Part shown: one piece after another, positions 46,276-55,503 of the stretch | Numbering within the stretch: position 1 is the stretch's first letter | Layout: the number at the start of each line of letters is the position of its first letter | NCBI RefSeq assembly: GCF_013697085.1 | Contig: NZ_JACEFT010000004.1 | Location: forward strand, 62,001 to 126,000 | DNA: 64,000 nt | Direction of reading: 5' to 3' | Source: Billgrantia kenyensis | GTDB lineage: Bacteria; Pseudomonadota; Gammaproteobacteria; Pseudomonadales; Halomonadaceae | Notes under the pieces: generated by a model | The model's input: only the letters and a program-made list of their open reading frames with translations | Told to the model about the DNA's origin: nothing | Database searches by the model: none | Translations under genes and position numbers: made by a program

Positions 46276-46350
46276 CAAGCCCTACCGCTGACGACCGGCG
46301 GTGACGTTCGCGAGACGTCCCTGACATGTCAAATCACGGAGGTAGTCACC

Positions 46351-47028
46351 ATGTCATATAACAATGACGACAACAGACGGCAGCTGCTGGGGCGCCTCAG
46401 TCGTCGGCTGGCCTATACGGCGCCGGTATTGATGCTGGCGGTGGGTGGGGGAGCTGCCTTGCAGGCGGCTGCCGAAGGGTCGCTCAGCCAGGCGGGCAAG
46501 GCGGCAATGGCCGATCTGAGCGAGGAGAGCTGGCTGCTGGCCAGTGCCCATGCCGAGGGTGGTGCCGAAGCCGAAGCCGAAGCAGAGGGTGAAGCTGAGG
46601 CGGAAGCAGAGGGTGAGGCGGAAGGCGAGGCTGAGGGCGACGTCAGCGACGTCCAGCGACCCGAAGGATATTCGCCGGCCTACAGCGAAGATGGCGAGAA
46701 CGCTCCTGAACTCCTGGCCCGTGGCGAGGAGCTCTATTACGACACCTCGCTCAGCACCAACGGCCTTTCCTGTGCCTCCTGTCACGGTAGCGACGGCAAT
46801 GACATGGGCTACAGCGCCACCTTCGAACAGCCCTTCCCTCATGAAGTGGCCATGGCCCGCGATCAGTTCGGCATGGACAAGGTGCATGCCGACGAGATGA
46901 CGCAGATCTGCATGGTGGCACCGATGGCCGCCGAGCCGCTGGAGTGGGGCGGAGAGCAGTTGACCTCGCTTGCCGCCTACATGGTGGAGGTGCAGCGGCG
47001 TTTTGCCGGCGAACCGCACGGCTTGTGA
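46351..47028 (+). CDS. c-type cytochrome with Glu-rich (EX)n linker
   Basis: An exported monohaem cytochrome of 225 residues with an unusual front part. Residues 9-41 are a leader like that of the free peptide (RRQLLGRLSRRLAY, then GGAALQAAA). Next come WLLASAH (61-67) and 12 Glu at every second residue (73-95, separated by Ala or Gly). The cytochrome c domain covers about 112-218, with haem motif CASCH (C141, C144, H145) and an axial Met, probably M188 or M192. Another Cys is at 187. It is probably an electron carrier in the periplasm. A GGAGGTAGTCACC site lies upstream. The shared leader and tail mark it as a second possible substrate of the TTL-like protein. Confidence 0.8.
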   Translation: MSYNNDDNRRQLLGRLSRRLAYTAPVLMLAVGGGAALQAAAEGSLSQAGKAAMADLSEESWLLASAHAEGGAEAEAEAEGEAEAEAEGEAEGEAEGDVSDVQRPEGYSPAYSEDGENAPELLARGEELYYDTSLSTNGLSCASCHGSDGNDMGYSATFEQPFPHEVAMARDQFGMDKVHADEMTQICMVAPMAAEPLEWGGEQLTSLAAYMVEVQRRFAGEPHGL

Positions 47029-47042
47029 TCCAATGCATCGTC

Positions 47043-47075
47043 AGGAGCAGGAGGCAGGCGTCGTCTCCTGCTCCT
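47043..47075 (+). terminator. Hairpin after the cytochrome gene
   Basis: A perfect 11-base stem, aggagcaggag / ctcctgctcct, with an 11-base loop lies 15 bases past the stop. It lacks a good U-run, so it may end transcription weakly or protect the mRNA 3' end. Confidence 0.5.
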
Positions 47076-47120
47076 CTACGGATCACCGACTCGGCATCAG
47101 ATGGGTAGGCCTGCTAACCT

Positions 47121-47140
47121 GATTCAGTAGAAACTGAATC
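47121..47140. promoter_or_regulatory. Inverted repeat upstream of nfeD
   Basis: gattcagt-agaa-actgaatc is a perfect 8-base inverted repeat 55 bases before the NfeD ATG. It could be an operator or part of a weak hairpin. No regulator can be named. Confidence 0.35.
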
Positions 47141-47194
47141 ACTATTGCTGGGTCTTACAAGCATACCCATATCACGACTCGAGGTAAGTGTGTC

Positions 47195-48691
47195 ATGAGC
47201 ATGCGCCGTGTCGCCTGGTTTCCCCGCCTTTTGCTGTGGTCGAGTCTGCTGTGTCTGGCGGCGGGTGCCGGTCTGCTGGCCTGGCAGAGCCATGCCCAGG
47301 ACAACGAGCGGATCGCCCTGGTAATGACGGTGGAGGGAGCCATCGGGCCGGCGACCGGTGACTATTTCGAGCGCGGCCTGCGCCGCGCCGCCGAGCGCAA
47401 TGCCGAACTCGTGGTTGTGCAGATGGACACCCCGGGCGGGCTCGATGCCACCATGCGCAGCATGATCCGCTCCATGCTCACCTCGCCGGTGCCCGTGGCC
47501 ATCTACGTCTCCCCCAGCGGCGCCCGTGCCGCCAGCGCCGGCACCTATCTGCTCTACGGCAGCCATGTCGCTGCCATGGCCCCTGCGACTCATCTGGGCT
47601 CGGCCACGCCAGTGCAGATGGGCGGTGGCTTTCCCGGCATGGACGAGCGCGACGAAGAAGAGGACGCGACGAACGGGGAGGACGAGACGAACGAGGAGCG
47701 CAACGCACGGGAGAATGGCGAGGAGGAGCAGGACGCGGATGAGACAAACGATGCCGAGGCGGCCGAAGGCGACGCCCCCGCCGATACGCGCCGGCGCGGC
47801 GAGACCGCCATGGAGCGCAAGGTACTGGAAGACGCCGTCTACTACATTCGCGGGCTGGCCGAGCGCCATGGCCGCAACGCCGACTGGGCCGAGGAGGCGG
47901 TACGCGAAGCCGTCAACCTGACCTCCCGCGAGGCGCTCGAAATCAACGTCATCGACGTGGTAGCGAGTGACATCGACGATCTGCTGGAGCAGATCGACGG
48001 TCGAGAGGTGGTCATGGAGCGCGGCGAACGCACCCTGAGTACCGCCGACATCACCATCGAGCGCTTCGATCCCGACTGGCGTACCCAGTTCCTGCAGGTG
48101 ATCACCAACCCCAACGTGGCCTACTTCCTGATGATCATTGGCTTCTACGGGCTGATCTTCGAACTCTCCAATCCGGGCGCCCTGGTGCCGGGTACCATTG
48201 GTGTCATCTCGCTGCTGCTTGCACTCTTCGCCTTCCAGCTGCTGCCGATCAACTACGCTGGTCTGGCACTGCTGCTGGTCGGACTGGCCTTGATCGTGGG
48301 CGAGGCGCTGATGCCAAGCTTTGGCATACTCGGCATGGGCGGGATAACGGCCTTCGTGATTGGCTCGGTGATGCTGATGGATACCGATCAGCTTGCCGTC
48401 TCATTGCCGATGATCGGCGGCGTTGCACTGGTGGCGGCCGGGCTCATGCTGTGGGTGTTGATTCGCTTCACTGGCCTGCGTCGCCGCCCGGCGCGCACTG
48501 GCCAGGAGCAGCTGATCGGCTGCCACGGCGTTGCCCTGGAAGACTTTCAGCATGAAGGGCACGTGCGGATGCGGGGGGAGCGGTGGAATTCACGCAGTTC
48601 GGTTGCCCTCAGGCGTGGAGATGAAGTTCGGGTGGTAGCGGTCGATGGCCTCACCCTGGAAGTCGAGCCCCTGCAACGAGCAGCGCGGTAA
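47195..48691 (+). CDS. Long-form NfeD membrane serine protease
   Basis: A membrane-bound ClpP-fold protease of 498 residues. A signal/anchor is at about 10-34; the protease domain (about 38-280) has the catalytic Ser 114 in GARAASAGTYLL and the Lys near 209 in ERKVLEDAVYYI. Several helices (about 300-430) and an OB-fold NfeD domain at the end follow. Residues about 147-203 are an acidic low-complexity insert between the catalytic Ser and Lys. Such proteases cut stomatin-type partners, and the slipin gene follows 51 bases later, so they form a membrane quality-control pair. Confidence 0.88.
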   Translation: MSMRRVAWFPRLLLWSSLLCLAAGAGLLAWQSHAQDNERIALVMTVEGAIGPATGDYFERGLRRAAERNAELVVVQMDTPGGLDATMRSMIRSMLTSPVPVAIYVSPSGARAASAGTYLLYGSHVAAMAPATHLGSATPVQMGGGFPGMDERDEEEDATNGEDETNEERNARENGEEEQDADETNDAEAAEGDAPADTRRRGETAMERKVLEDAVYYIRGLAERHGRNADWAEEAVREAVNLTSREALEINVIDVVASDIDDLLEQIDGREVVMERGERTLSTADITIERFDPDWRTQFLQVITNPNVAYFLMIIGFYGLIFELSNPGALVPGTIGVISLLLALFAFQLLPINYAGLALLLVGLALIVGEALMPSFGILGMGGITAFVIGSVMLMDTDQLAVSLPMIGGVALVAAGLMLWVLIRFTGLRRRPARTGQEQLIGCHGVALEDFQHEGHVRMRGERWNSRSSVALRRGDEVRVVAVDGLTLEVEPLQRAAR

Positions 48692-48742
48692 TGCAATGGA
48701 ATTCATCGAGTCCAAGTGCAACACACATCAAGGAGAGTTCTC

Positions 48743-49543
48743 ATGATGCTCGAATATCTCATTCCGGTCGTCCTGCTGTTCATGCTGATCGCCGCGTCGA
48801 TCCGCATTCTGCCGGAGTACAAGCGCGGCGTGATCTTCTTCCTCGGTCGCTTCCAGTCGGTAAAGGGACCGGGGTTGATCATCGTCATTCCCGGCATTCA
48901 GCAGATGAGCGTGGTGGACCTGCGCGTGATCACCATGGACGTGCCGGAGCAGGACGTCATCTCCCAGGACAACGTCACGGTGAAGGTCAATGCGGTGCTC
49001 TATTTTCGCGTGGTCGATCCCGAGAAGGCGATCATCCAGGTCGAGAACTTCGCCGTGGCCACCAGCCAGCTGGCCCAGACCACGCTGCGTTCGGTGCTCG
49101 GCAAGCACGATCTCGACGAGATGCTCTCCGAGCGCGACAAGCTCAACGACGACATCCAGGAGATCATCGACGCCCAGACCGAGGAGTGGGGCATCAAGGT
49201 GGCCAACGTCGAGATCAAGCACGTCGACCTCAACGAGAGCATGATCCGTGCCATTGCCCGCCAGGCCGAGGCCGAACGTGAGCGGCGCGCCAAGGTGATC
49301 CACGCCGAAGGTGAGCTGCAGGCCTCGCAGAAGCTGGTCGAAGCGGCCAACGTCATGGCCGAGAACTCCGCCGCGCTGCAGCTGCGCTATCTGCAGACCA
49401 TGAGCGACATGAGCAACAAGAACGCCTCGACCATCGTCTTCCCGCTGCCGATGGACATCATGGAGGCGTTCCGGCACATGCAGGCGTCCACCGCCCAGGC
49501 CAAGACCAACGCCACGCGCCCAAGCGACCCCGGAGAGGGCTGA
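48743..49543 (+). CDS. Slipin (stomatin-like SPFH/band 7 protein)
   Basis: A 266-residue membrane-associated protein with one N-terminal hydrophobic segment ([17 protein letters not shown]), a band 7 domain (about 25-200; [19 protein letters not shown]) and a helical C-terminal end. It organises membrane microdomains and is the usual partner and substrate of NfeD proteases. ATG 48743 has AAGGAG seven bases upstream; the in-frame start at 48716 is less likely. It is in an operon with nfeD. Confidence 0.9.
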   Translation: MMLEYLIPVVLLFMLIAASIRILPEYKRGVIFFLGRFQSVKGPGLIIVIPGIQQMSVVDLRVITMDVPEQDVISQDNVTVKVNAVLYFRVVDPEKAIIQVENFAVATSQLAQTTLRSVLGKHDLDEMLSERDKLNDDIQEIIDAQTEEWGIKVANVEIKHVDLNESMIRAIARQAEAERERRAKVIHAEGELQASQKLVEAANVMAENSAALQLRYLQTMSDMSNKNASTIVFPLPMDIMEAFRHMQASTAQAKTNATRPSDPGEG

Positions 49544-49608
49544 GCGAAGCGTGCCACGTCCGCCTGGACGTGGCATGCTGAGGCGATCCGACGGAACTCG
49601 AGGTCGCC

Positions 49609-50505
49609 TTGATCCACTCCCTTTCGCACCGCCAGCAGGGGCTGCTGCTGACCGGCGGCGGTGCACTGATCATTTCCCCCGACGCCCTGTTGATCAAGCT
49701 GATCGGTCTGCCCGACAGCGAGATCCTGCTGTGGCGCGGACTGCTCACCGCGTTGGGTTTTCTCCTCATCATGCTGGCCCGCCACGGTGCCGGCACCGTG
49801 GCGGCCTATCGTCGCTGCGGCTGGACAGGGATCGGCGTGGCCGTGCTGTTCAGCCTCTCCACCTATGGCTTCGTGCTCGGCAACCAGTACACCAAGGGCG
49901 GCAACGTGCTGATGATTCTGGCCGGGGCGCCACTGATCGCCGCCCTGCTGTCACGGCTGTTCCTCGGCGAGCGGCTGCCCCGGCGCACATGGTTTGCCAT
50001 CTGGATCTGCCTGTTCGGCACTTCTCTGATCGTGCTCGACGATGCCGGCAGCGGCTCGTGGTTGGGTAACGGCTTTGCCCTGCTGGCGGCCACGGCGCTG
50101 GCGGCCAACTTCACCCTGTGCCGTACCCGTCCCGGGGTCGACATGAGTCCGATGCTCACGCTATCGGGGCTGATCGTGGCTGCCACAGCGGGGCTGCTCG
50201 GCCTGGCCGGGGGAGGCATCGCGCTGCCGCCGGTCGATAGCCTGCTGTTGCTGATACTGCTGTGCCTGGTGCTACTGCCGCTGGGCTTCACCCTGATTCA
50301 GCGGGGGCCGCTCTATCTCCCCGCCGCCGAGGTGGGGCTGCTGATGCTGATGGAAGTGGTGGTGGGCACGCTGTGGGTGTGGTGGCTCCTGGCCGAGCAG
50401 CCGGCGCCCATTGCCCTGCTGGGCGGCGGCCTGGTGCTGGGCACGCTGCTGGCCAAGGGGTTGTACGAACGTCGGCTGGAGCGGCGCCTGAGGGCTCAGA
50501 TCTAA
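49609..50505 (+). CDS. EamA/DMT family transporter
   Basis: An inner-membrane carrier of 298 residues with ten predicted helices in two EamA repeats, as in drug/metabolite exporters. The translated start is TTG 49609 with GAGG upstream; no nearby ATG would keep the first helix ([19 protein letters not shown]). The substrate is not predictable. It stands apart from its neighbours. Confidence 0.82.
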   Translation: MIHSLSHRQQGLLLTGGGALIISPDALLIKLIGLPDSEILLWRGLLTALGFLLIMLARHGAGTVAAYRRCGWTGIGVAVLFSLSTYGFVLGNQYTKGGNVLMILAGAPLIAALLSRLFLGERLPRRTWFAIWICLFGTSLIVLDDAGSGSWLGNGFALLAATALAANFTLCRTRPGVDMSPMLTLSGLIVAATAGLLGLAGGGIALPPVDSLLLLILLCLVLLPLGFTLIQRGPLYLPAAEVGLLMLMEVVVGTLWVWWLLAEQPAPIALLGGGLVLGTLLAKGLYERRLERRLRAQI

Positions 50506-50851
50506 TGGCTCAGGGTGCAGCGTAATATCGGAACTGATAGAATGCGCCGCTCGTTTCGGGGCATACCGTCTTTGCCTCGCTCAACCGACCACGGATGCAA
50601 CGCAACGTGCTGAATTCTTCCACAGGGCTGGTCACGCCGCCCTAACGCTTTTCTCCTCTCGGGTGCTGCCGCCATCGGCACGCCACCGCTCGACATCTGC
50701 CGATGTCCCGGGCCGCTTGCCCCTATCTCATCGATTCGCAGTGCTCCCCTGGGTCGCGCCTCTCGACGCGCCATGGGAAACATGTGTCATCGCACCTGAC
50801 GCCAGCCGCTATGCGCCGGTTGGCATGACGACTCACAGACTGGACCGAAGC
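50506..50851 (+). other. 346-base non-coding leader before sulP
   Basis: I see no gene. A possible -10 (TAGAAT, 50538-50543) is close to the 5' end, so most of the stretch would be transcribed ahead of the SulP gene. It contains a perfect hairpin gacatc-tgcc-gatgtc (50692-50707) and several GC-rich stems. It could be a structured leader or riboswitch, but I cannot match it to a known class. Confidence 0.4.
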
Positions 50852-52342
50852 ATGTTCCGATCCACCAAGCAAGAATGGTTCTCCAACATCAAGGGCGATA
50901 CCCTCGCCGGCATTGTGGTCGCATTGGCCCTGATTCCCGAGGCAATCGCCTTCTCCATCATCGCCGGCGTCGACCCCAAGGTCGGCCTCTACGCCTCCTT
51001 CTGTATCGCCGTGATCATCGCCTTCACCGGCGGTCGACCTGGGATGATCTCCGCTGCCACCGGTGCCATGGCGCTGCTGATGGTCACCCTGGTGCGCGAA
51101 CATGGCCTCGAGTACCTGCTCGCCGCCACCCTGCTCACCGGGGTGCTGCAGATCGTGGCCGGCTACCTGAAACTGGCCGAGCTGATGCGTTTCGTCTCGC
51201 GCTCGGTGGTCACCGGCTTCGTCAACGCCCTGGCCATCCTGATCTTCATGGCGCAGTTGCCTGAACTGACCGGGGTGACCTGGCACGTCTACGCCATGAC
51301 CGTGGCCGGCCTGGCGATCATTTACCTGTTTCCCTACCTGCCCAGGGTGGGCAAGTCGATTCCATCGCCGCTGGTATGCATCGTGGTGCTGACCGCTGTT
51401 TACCTGCTCTCCGGCATGGAGATTCGCACCGTTGGCGACATGGGTGAGCTTCCCGATACCCTGCCGGTGTTCCTGTGGCCCGACGTGCCGCTGACCCTCG
51501 ACACGCTGTGGATCATCCTGCCCTACTCGGTGATGCTCGCCGTGGTGGGGCTGCTGGAGTCGATGATGACTGCCACCATCGTCGATGACTTGACCGATAC
51601 CCCGAGCGACAAGAACCGCGAGTGCAAGGGGCAGGGTATCGCCAACATCGGCTCCGGCCTGCTGGGCGGCATGGCCGGCTGCGCGATGATCGGCCAGTCG
51701 GTGATCAACGTGAAGTCGGGCGGGCGCGGGCGGCTCTCGACGCTGGTGGCCGGTGTGCTGCTACTGATCCTGGTGGTGTTCCTTTCCGACTGGGTGTCGC
51801 TGATTCCCATGGCCGCGCTGGTGGCGGTGATGATCATGGTCTCCATCGGTACCTTCAGTTGGGCCTCGATTCGCGACCTGAAGAAGTATCCGCCGAGTAC
51901 CAATGTCGTCATGCTTGCCACCGTGGCGGTTACCGTGGGGACCCACAATCTGGCCATCGGCGTGTTCGTCGGTGTGCTGCTGGCGGCAATGTTTTTTGCC
52001 AACAAGGTGGGCAATATCCTGTATATCGGCTCCGAGGAAGCTGATGCTGGCAGCCACCGAATCTACCGTGTGGTGGGGCAGGTGTTCTTCGCCTCCTCCG
52101 AGCGCTTCGGCAGCGCCTTCGACTTCAAGGAGACGGTGGAGAAGGTCACCATCGACCTCTCCCGCGCCCACTTCTGGGATATCACAGCGGTACAGGCATT
52201 GGACAGGGTGGTGATCAAGTTTCGTCGTGAGGGCACCGAGGTGGAGCTGATCGGGCTCAACGAGGCCAGTGCCACCATCGTCGACCGCCATGCCATCCAC
52301 GATGATCCGGCGGCGGTGGATAAGTTGATGGGCGGACACTAA
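50852..52342 (+). CDS. SulP family anion transporter with STAS domain
   Basis: An inner-membrane carrier of 496 residues with about 11-12 helices and a C-terminal STAS domain (about 405-490). The early segments [40 protein letters not shown] and [11 protein letters not shown] are typical. It resembles the SulP group that includes bicarbonate carriers (BicA), so bicarbonate or sulfate is likely. The ATG at 50852 fits the family start ([10 protein letters not shown]); longer starts at 50825 and 50663 are less likely. The next gene, 18 bases on, is a UspA protein, a common pair in Halomonas-like bacteria. Confidence 0.88.
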   Translation: MFRSTKQEWFSNIKGDTLAGIVVALALIPEAIAFSIIAGVDPKVGLYASFCIAVIIAFTGGRPGMISAATGAMALLMVTLVREHGLEYLLAATLLTGVLQIVAGYLKLAELMRFVSRSVVTGFVNALAILIFMAQLPELTGVTWHVYAMTVAGLAIIYLFPYLPRVGKSIPSPLVCIVVLTAVYLLSGMEIRTVGDMGELPDTLPVFLWPDVPLTLDTLWIILPYSVMLAVVGLLESMMTATIVDDLTDTPSDKNRECKGQGIANIGSGLLGGMAGCAMIGQSVINVKSGGRGRLSTLVAGVLLLILVVFLSDWVSLIPMAALVAVMIMVSIGTFSWASIRDLKKYPPSTNVVMLATVAVTVGTHNLAIGVFVGVLLAAMFFANKVGNILYIGSEEADAGSHRIYRVVGQVFFASSERFGSAFDFKETVEKVTIDLSRAHFWDITAVQALDRVVIKFRREGTEVELIGLNEASATIVDRHAIHDDPAAVDKLMGGH

Positions 52343-52360
52343 GGAAACGAGGAGCAAGAC

Positions 52361-53215
52361 ATGACCGAACAGGTAATGGCCGCCATCGACGGCTCGCAGT
52401 TCTCCACCGGGGTGTGCGACTACGCCGCCTGGGCCAGCCAGGCGCTCGGGGCGCCGCTCACCTTCCTGCACGTGGTGGACAACCACCCCCAGACCGCCGA
52501 AGCGGACCTCTCCGGCCATATTGGGTTGGGCTCCCGTGAACATCTGCTAGAGGAGCTCGCTCAGCTCGACGAGCATCGCGCCAAGGTGGCTCAGGAGCAG
52601 GGTCGGCTGATGCTCAAGGCGGCCAAGGAGCGCGCCATCGAGGGTGGCGTGAGCGAGCCCGCCACCCGCCAGCGCAACGGCACCCTGGTGGAAACTCTCG
52701 ACGAGCTGCAGAGCGAGATTCGCTTGCTGGTGCTGGGCAAGCGCGGCGAGACCGCCCACCAGGCCAGCGAGCACCTGGGCTCCAACCTGGAGCGGGTGGT
52801 GCGCACGCTGCATAGGCCGATCCTGATGGTGCCGGAGACCTTCACCCAACCCCAGCGGGTGATGCTCGCCTTCGATGGCAGCAAGACCACCCGTAAGGGC
52901 GTCGAGATGCTGGCCAGAAGCCCGCTGTTCGACGGCATTCCGCTTCACGTGGTGATCGTCGGGGCCGAGACCGGTGACAACCGGGCGCAGTTGGAGTGGG
53001 CGCTGGCCACGCTGCGCGAAGCCGGCCACGAAGCCGAAGGGGCGATTCGCACCGGCGAGGTGGAAGAGACCCTGCGTGCCTACAAGGAGGAGCACGCCAT
53101 CGACCTGCTGGTGATGGGCGCCTATGGCCACTCGCGCATCCGCCACCTGCTGGTGGGCAGCACCACCACCGCCATGTTGCGCCGGGCCAGCGTGCCGGTA
53201 TTGCTGCTGCGCTGA
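52361..53215 (+). CDS. Tandem UspA universal stress protein
   Basis: A cytoplasmic protein of 284 residues made of two Usp domains (about 3-150 and 160-284). The second has the ATP-binding motif G-x2-G-x9-G-S/T in GAYGHSRIRHLLVGSTT. It follows sulP after 18 bases with an ACGAGGAGC site, so it is co-transcribed and probably controls the transporter or responds to the same ion or stress signal. Confidence 0.9.
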   Translation: MTEQVMAAIDGSQFSTGVCDYAAWASQALGAPLTFLHVVDNHPQTAEADLSGHIGLGSREHLLEELAQLDEHRAKVAQEQGRLMLKAAKERAIEGGVSEPATRQRNGTLVETLDELQSEIRLLVLGKRGETAHQASEHLGSNLERVVRTLHRPILMVPETFTQPQRVMLAFDGSKTTRKGVEMLARSPLFDGIPLHVVIVGAETGDNRAQLEWALATLREAGHEAEGAIRTGEVEETLRAYKEEHAIDLLVMGAYGHSRIRHLLVGSTTTAMLRRASVPVLLLR

Positions 53216-53329
53216 GCCGCAGGGCGGGGCTCTCCGTGATCCGGTCACGCGCTGTGGAGTGAAGAGCCGGGGAGGCGAATGCCGCAGGGCGTGCTAACAT
53301 CCTGCTGACGCTGTCCAAGGAGGCGCACC

Positions 53330-53698
53330 GTGGCCGCCCATGATCCGACCGTTCCCCGCCTGCGCATCCAGTTGGGCCCCGCCATCGCCATCGGCCCGGG
53401 TAAGGTGCAGCTGCTCGAAGCCATCGCCGACACCGGTTCGATCTCCGCGGCCGCCCGGCAGATGGGCATGAGCTACCGGAGAGCCTGGCTGCTGGTCGAC
53501 ACCATGAACCAGTGCTTCAAGGAGCCTCTGGTCAATACGGCAACCGGGGGCAAGGGGGGTGGCGGGGCCAGTATCACCTCGCTCGGACTGGAGGTATTGG
53601 AGCGCTACCAGCGCATGCAACGTATCGCCAATGAAGCAGTGGCCGATGAGATGATGGCGTTCTCCTCGCTGCTGGCTTCCACCCCGCCGTCCGGGTAA
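53330..53698 (+). CDS. ModE-like HTH regulator without molybdate domain
   Basis: A 122-residue DNA-binding protein with the winged helix of ModE/LysR type (about 20-105; ISAAARQMGMSYRRAWLLVD). E. coli ModE carries two MOP (molybdate-binding) domains after this; here the protein ends, so binding to molybdate itself is not visible. It starts at GTG 53330 with AAGGAGG. It is convergent to modC and probably controls modABC, where a ModE-type site lies before modA. Confidence 0.82.
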   Translation: MAAHDPTVPRLRIQLGPAIAIGPGKVQLLEAIADTGSISAAARQMGMSYRRAWLLVDTMNQCFKEPLVNTATGGKGGGGASITSLGLEVLERYQRMQRIANEAVADEMMAFSSLLASTPPSG

Positions 53699-53737
53699 GG
53701 CGCTCCCCCCACCTTTCTATACTTGCCTGATGCTTCT

Positions 53738-54802
53738 TCACGCCAGGGCCGTGCCCCTGAGCTGGGCATATACGCTCATGCCCGAGTGCAGTGCCATGCG
53801 CCGTGACGCCTCCCGGGGTATACGGGCAATCAATGCCTGGCTGCCGACCGTCAGTTGCACCAGCACATGGCCAGGGTGGGGGTCATCGGCAATCTCACTG
53901 ACTCTTGCTGGCAGGCAATTGAGCACGCTGGAATCCTGAGGTGGTGCGAGAGAGATGACCACGTCACTGGCCTTGACGCTGAGCCTCAGCCGCTTGCCCG
54001 CCTGAGCCGGAGGACATGAAACCCTCAGCTGACCACCATCGCACTCCAGCATGACCAGCTGCTGCTCGGCATCGTGGCCCGCGACGCGTGCCTCCAGCAC
54101 CGCGGCGGCATTGTCGGCATGCGACAGCGGCAGATCGCTACGGATCAGTAGTTCATGCAGTGGACCTGTGGCCAGCACCCGGCCTGCCTCCATCAGCACC
54201 ATATGGTCTGCCAGCCGGGCCACCTCTTCCAGGGCGTGGCTGACATAGACGACGGGGATCTCCAGGTGGGTGTACAAGTGCTCGAGATAGGGCAGGATCT
54301 CGGCTTTGCTGGCGGCGTCCAGCGACGCCATTGGCTCGTCCATCAACAGCAGCCGGGGACTGGCGAGCAGCGCCCGGGCAATCGCCACTCGCTGTCGCTG
54401 GCCGCCGGAGAGAGACTGGGGGTAGCGCTCGAGCAGCGTCTCGACACCGAGCAGTCGCACCGTCTCGTCGAAATCGATCCGGCGCTGGTCGGCGGGCACC
54501 CGCCGATAGCCGAAGCGCAGGTTATCGCGCACCCGCAGATGGGGAAACAGGCTCGCCTCCTGGAACACATAGCCAAGCGGGCGGCGGTGTACTGGCAGGA
54601 AGTGCTCGCGATCCTGCCAGCGGCAGCCACTGACTGACAGCCAGCCCTCGCTGCGTTCGAGTCCGGCCAAGCAGCGCAACAGGGTGGTCTTTCCCGAGCC
54701 GGAACGGCCGAACAGCGCCGTGACTCCCCGCGCGGGGAGCTCCAGCTCGACTTCCAGTAAGAAGTCGTCGCGCGTCAGTCGAAAGCTGCCCGCTACGCTC
54801 AT
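53738..54802 (-). CDS. modC: Molybdate ABC transporter ATPase
   Basis: The ATPase of the molybdate importer, 354 residues. It has Walker A GRSGSGKTTLL, signature LSGGQRQRVAIARALL and Walker B LLLMDEPMASLD, then a C-terminal MOP/TOBE domain (about 285-350; LSVKASDVVISLAPPQDSSV) that binds molybdate and adjusts activity. It overlaps modB by four bases. modA, modB and modC form one operon. Confidence 0.93.
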   Translation of the reverse strand: MSVAGSFRLTRDDFLLEVELELPARGVTALFGRSGSGKTTLLRCLAGLERSEGWLSVSGCRWQDREHFLPVHRRPLGYVFQEASLFPHLRVRDNLRFGYRRVPADQRRIDFDETVRLLGVETLLERYPQSLSGGQRQRVAIARALLASPRLLLMDEPMASLDAASKAEILPYLEHLYTHLEIPVVYVSHALEEVARLADHMVLMEAGRVLATGPLHELLIRSDLPLSHADNAAAVLEARVAGHDAEQQLVMLECDGGQLRVSCPPAQAGKRLRLSVKASDVVISLAPPQDSSVLNCLPARVSEIADDPHPGHVLVQLTVGSQALIARIPREASRRMALHSGMSVYAQLRGTALA

Positions 54803-55497
54803 GGCATCACCCCCACTACCTTGAAGCGTTTGTTGAGGGCGTAAACGCAGACCAGCAGGGTGAAGGCCATCAGCATCAGGAACAGCGACAGGCGATGGGC
54901 TGAAGCGTAGTCCATGGCCTCCACATGGCTGTAGATGGCGATGGAGGCGACCTGGGTCTGGCCCGGAATGCCGCCGCCGATCATCAACAGCACCCCGAAC
55001 TCACCCAGGGTATGGGCGAAGGAGAGTACCGCCGCGGTGAGCAGCCCCTGACGCGACAGCGGCAGCACGACCGATATCAGGCGGTCAAAGGGCCCTGCGC
55101 GCAGGGTGGCGGCTGCCTCCAGGGGGCGGCGCCCCATGCCCTGGAAGGCATTCTGCAGCGGCTGGACCACGAAGGGCAGTGAATAGATCATCGAGCCGAT
55201 CACCAGGCCAGTGAAAGTGAAGGCCAGATGATTCGCTCCCAGGCGCTCCAGGGTGCTGCCCACGGCGCCGCGGGGGCCGAGCAGGATGAGCAGGTAGAAG
55301 CCGATCACCGTGGGTGGCAATACCAGCGGTAGGGCCACCAGGGCTTCGATCACGACCTTGATGCGGCGCCGGGTATGGGCCAGCCACCAGGCCAGGGGCA
55401 GGCACAGCACCAGCAGCAGGGCGGTGCTGATGAGGGCCAGGCGGAGGGTGAGCTGCAGGGCGATCCAGTCGGCCTCGCCGATGCCGAACCAGGTCAT
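54799..55497 (-). CDS. modB: Molybdate ABC transporter permease
   Basis: An inner-membrane permease of 232 residues with five to six helices. The EAA-type loop is PLEAAATLRAGPFDRLISVVLP. It matches the ModB/CysT family and lies between modA (6 bases before) and modC (4-base overlap). Confidence 0.93.
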   Translation of the reverse strand: MTWFGIGEADWIALQLTLRLALISTALLLVLCLPLAWWLAHTRRRIKVVIEALVALPLVLPPTVIGFYLLILLGPRGAVGSTLERLGANHLAFTFTGLVIGSMIYSLPFVVQPLQNAFQGMGRRPLEAAATLRAGPFDRLISVVLPLSRQGLLTAAVLSFAHTLGEFGVLLMIGGGIPGQTQVASIAIYSHVEAMDYASAHRLSLFLMLMAFTLLVCVYALNKRFKVVGVMP

Positions 55498-55503
55498 CGC
55501 GTC

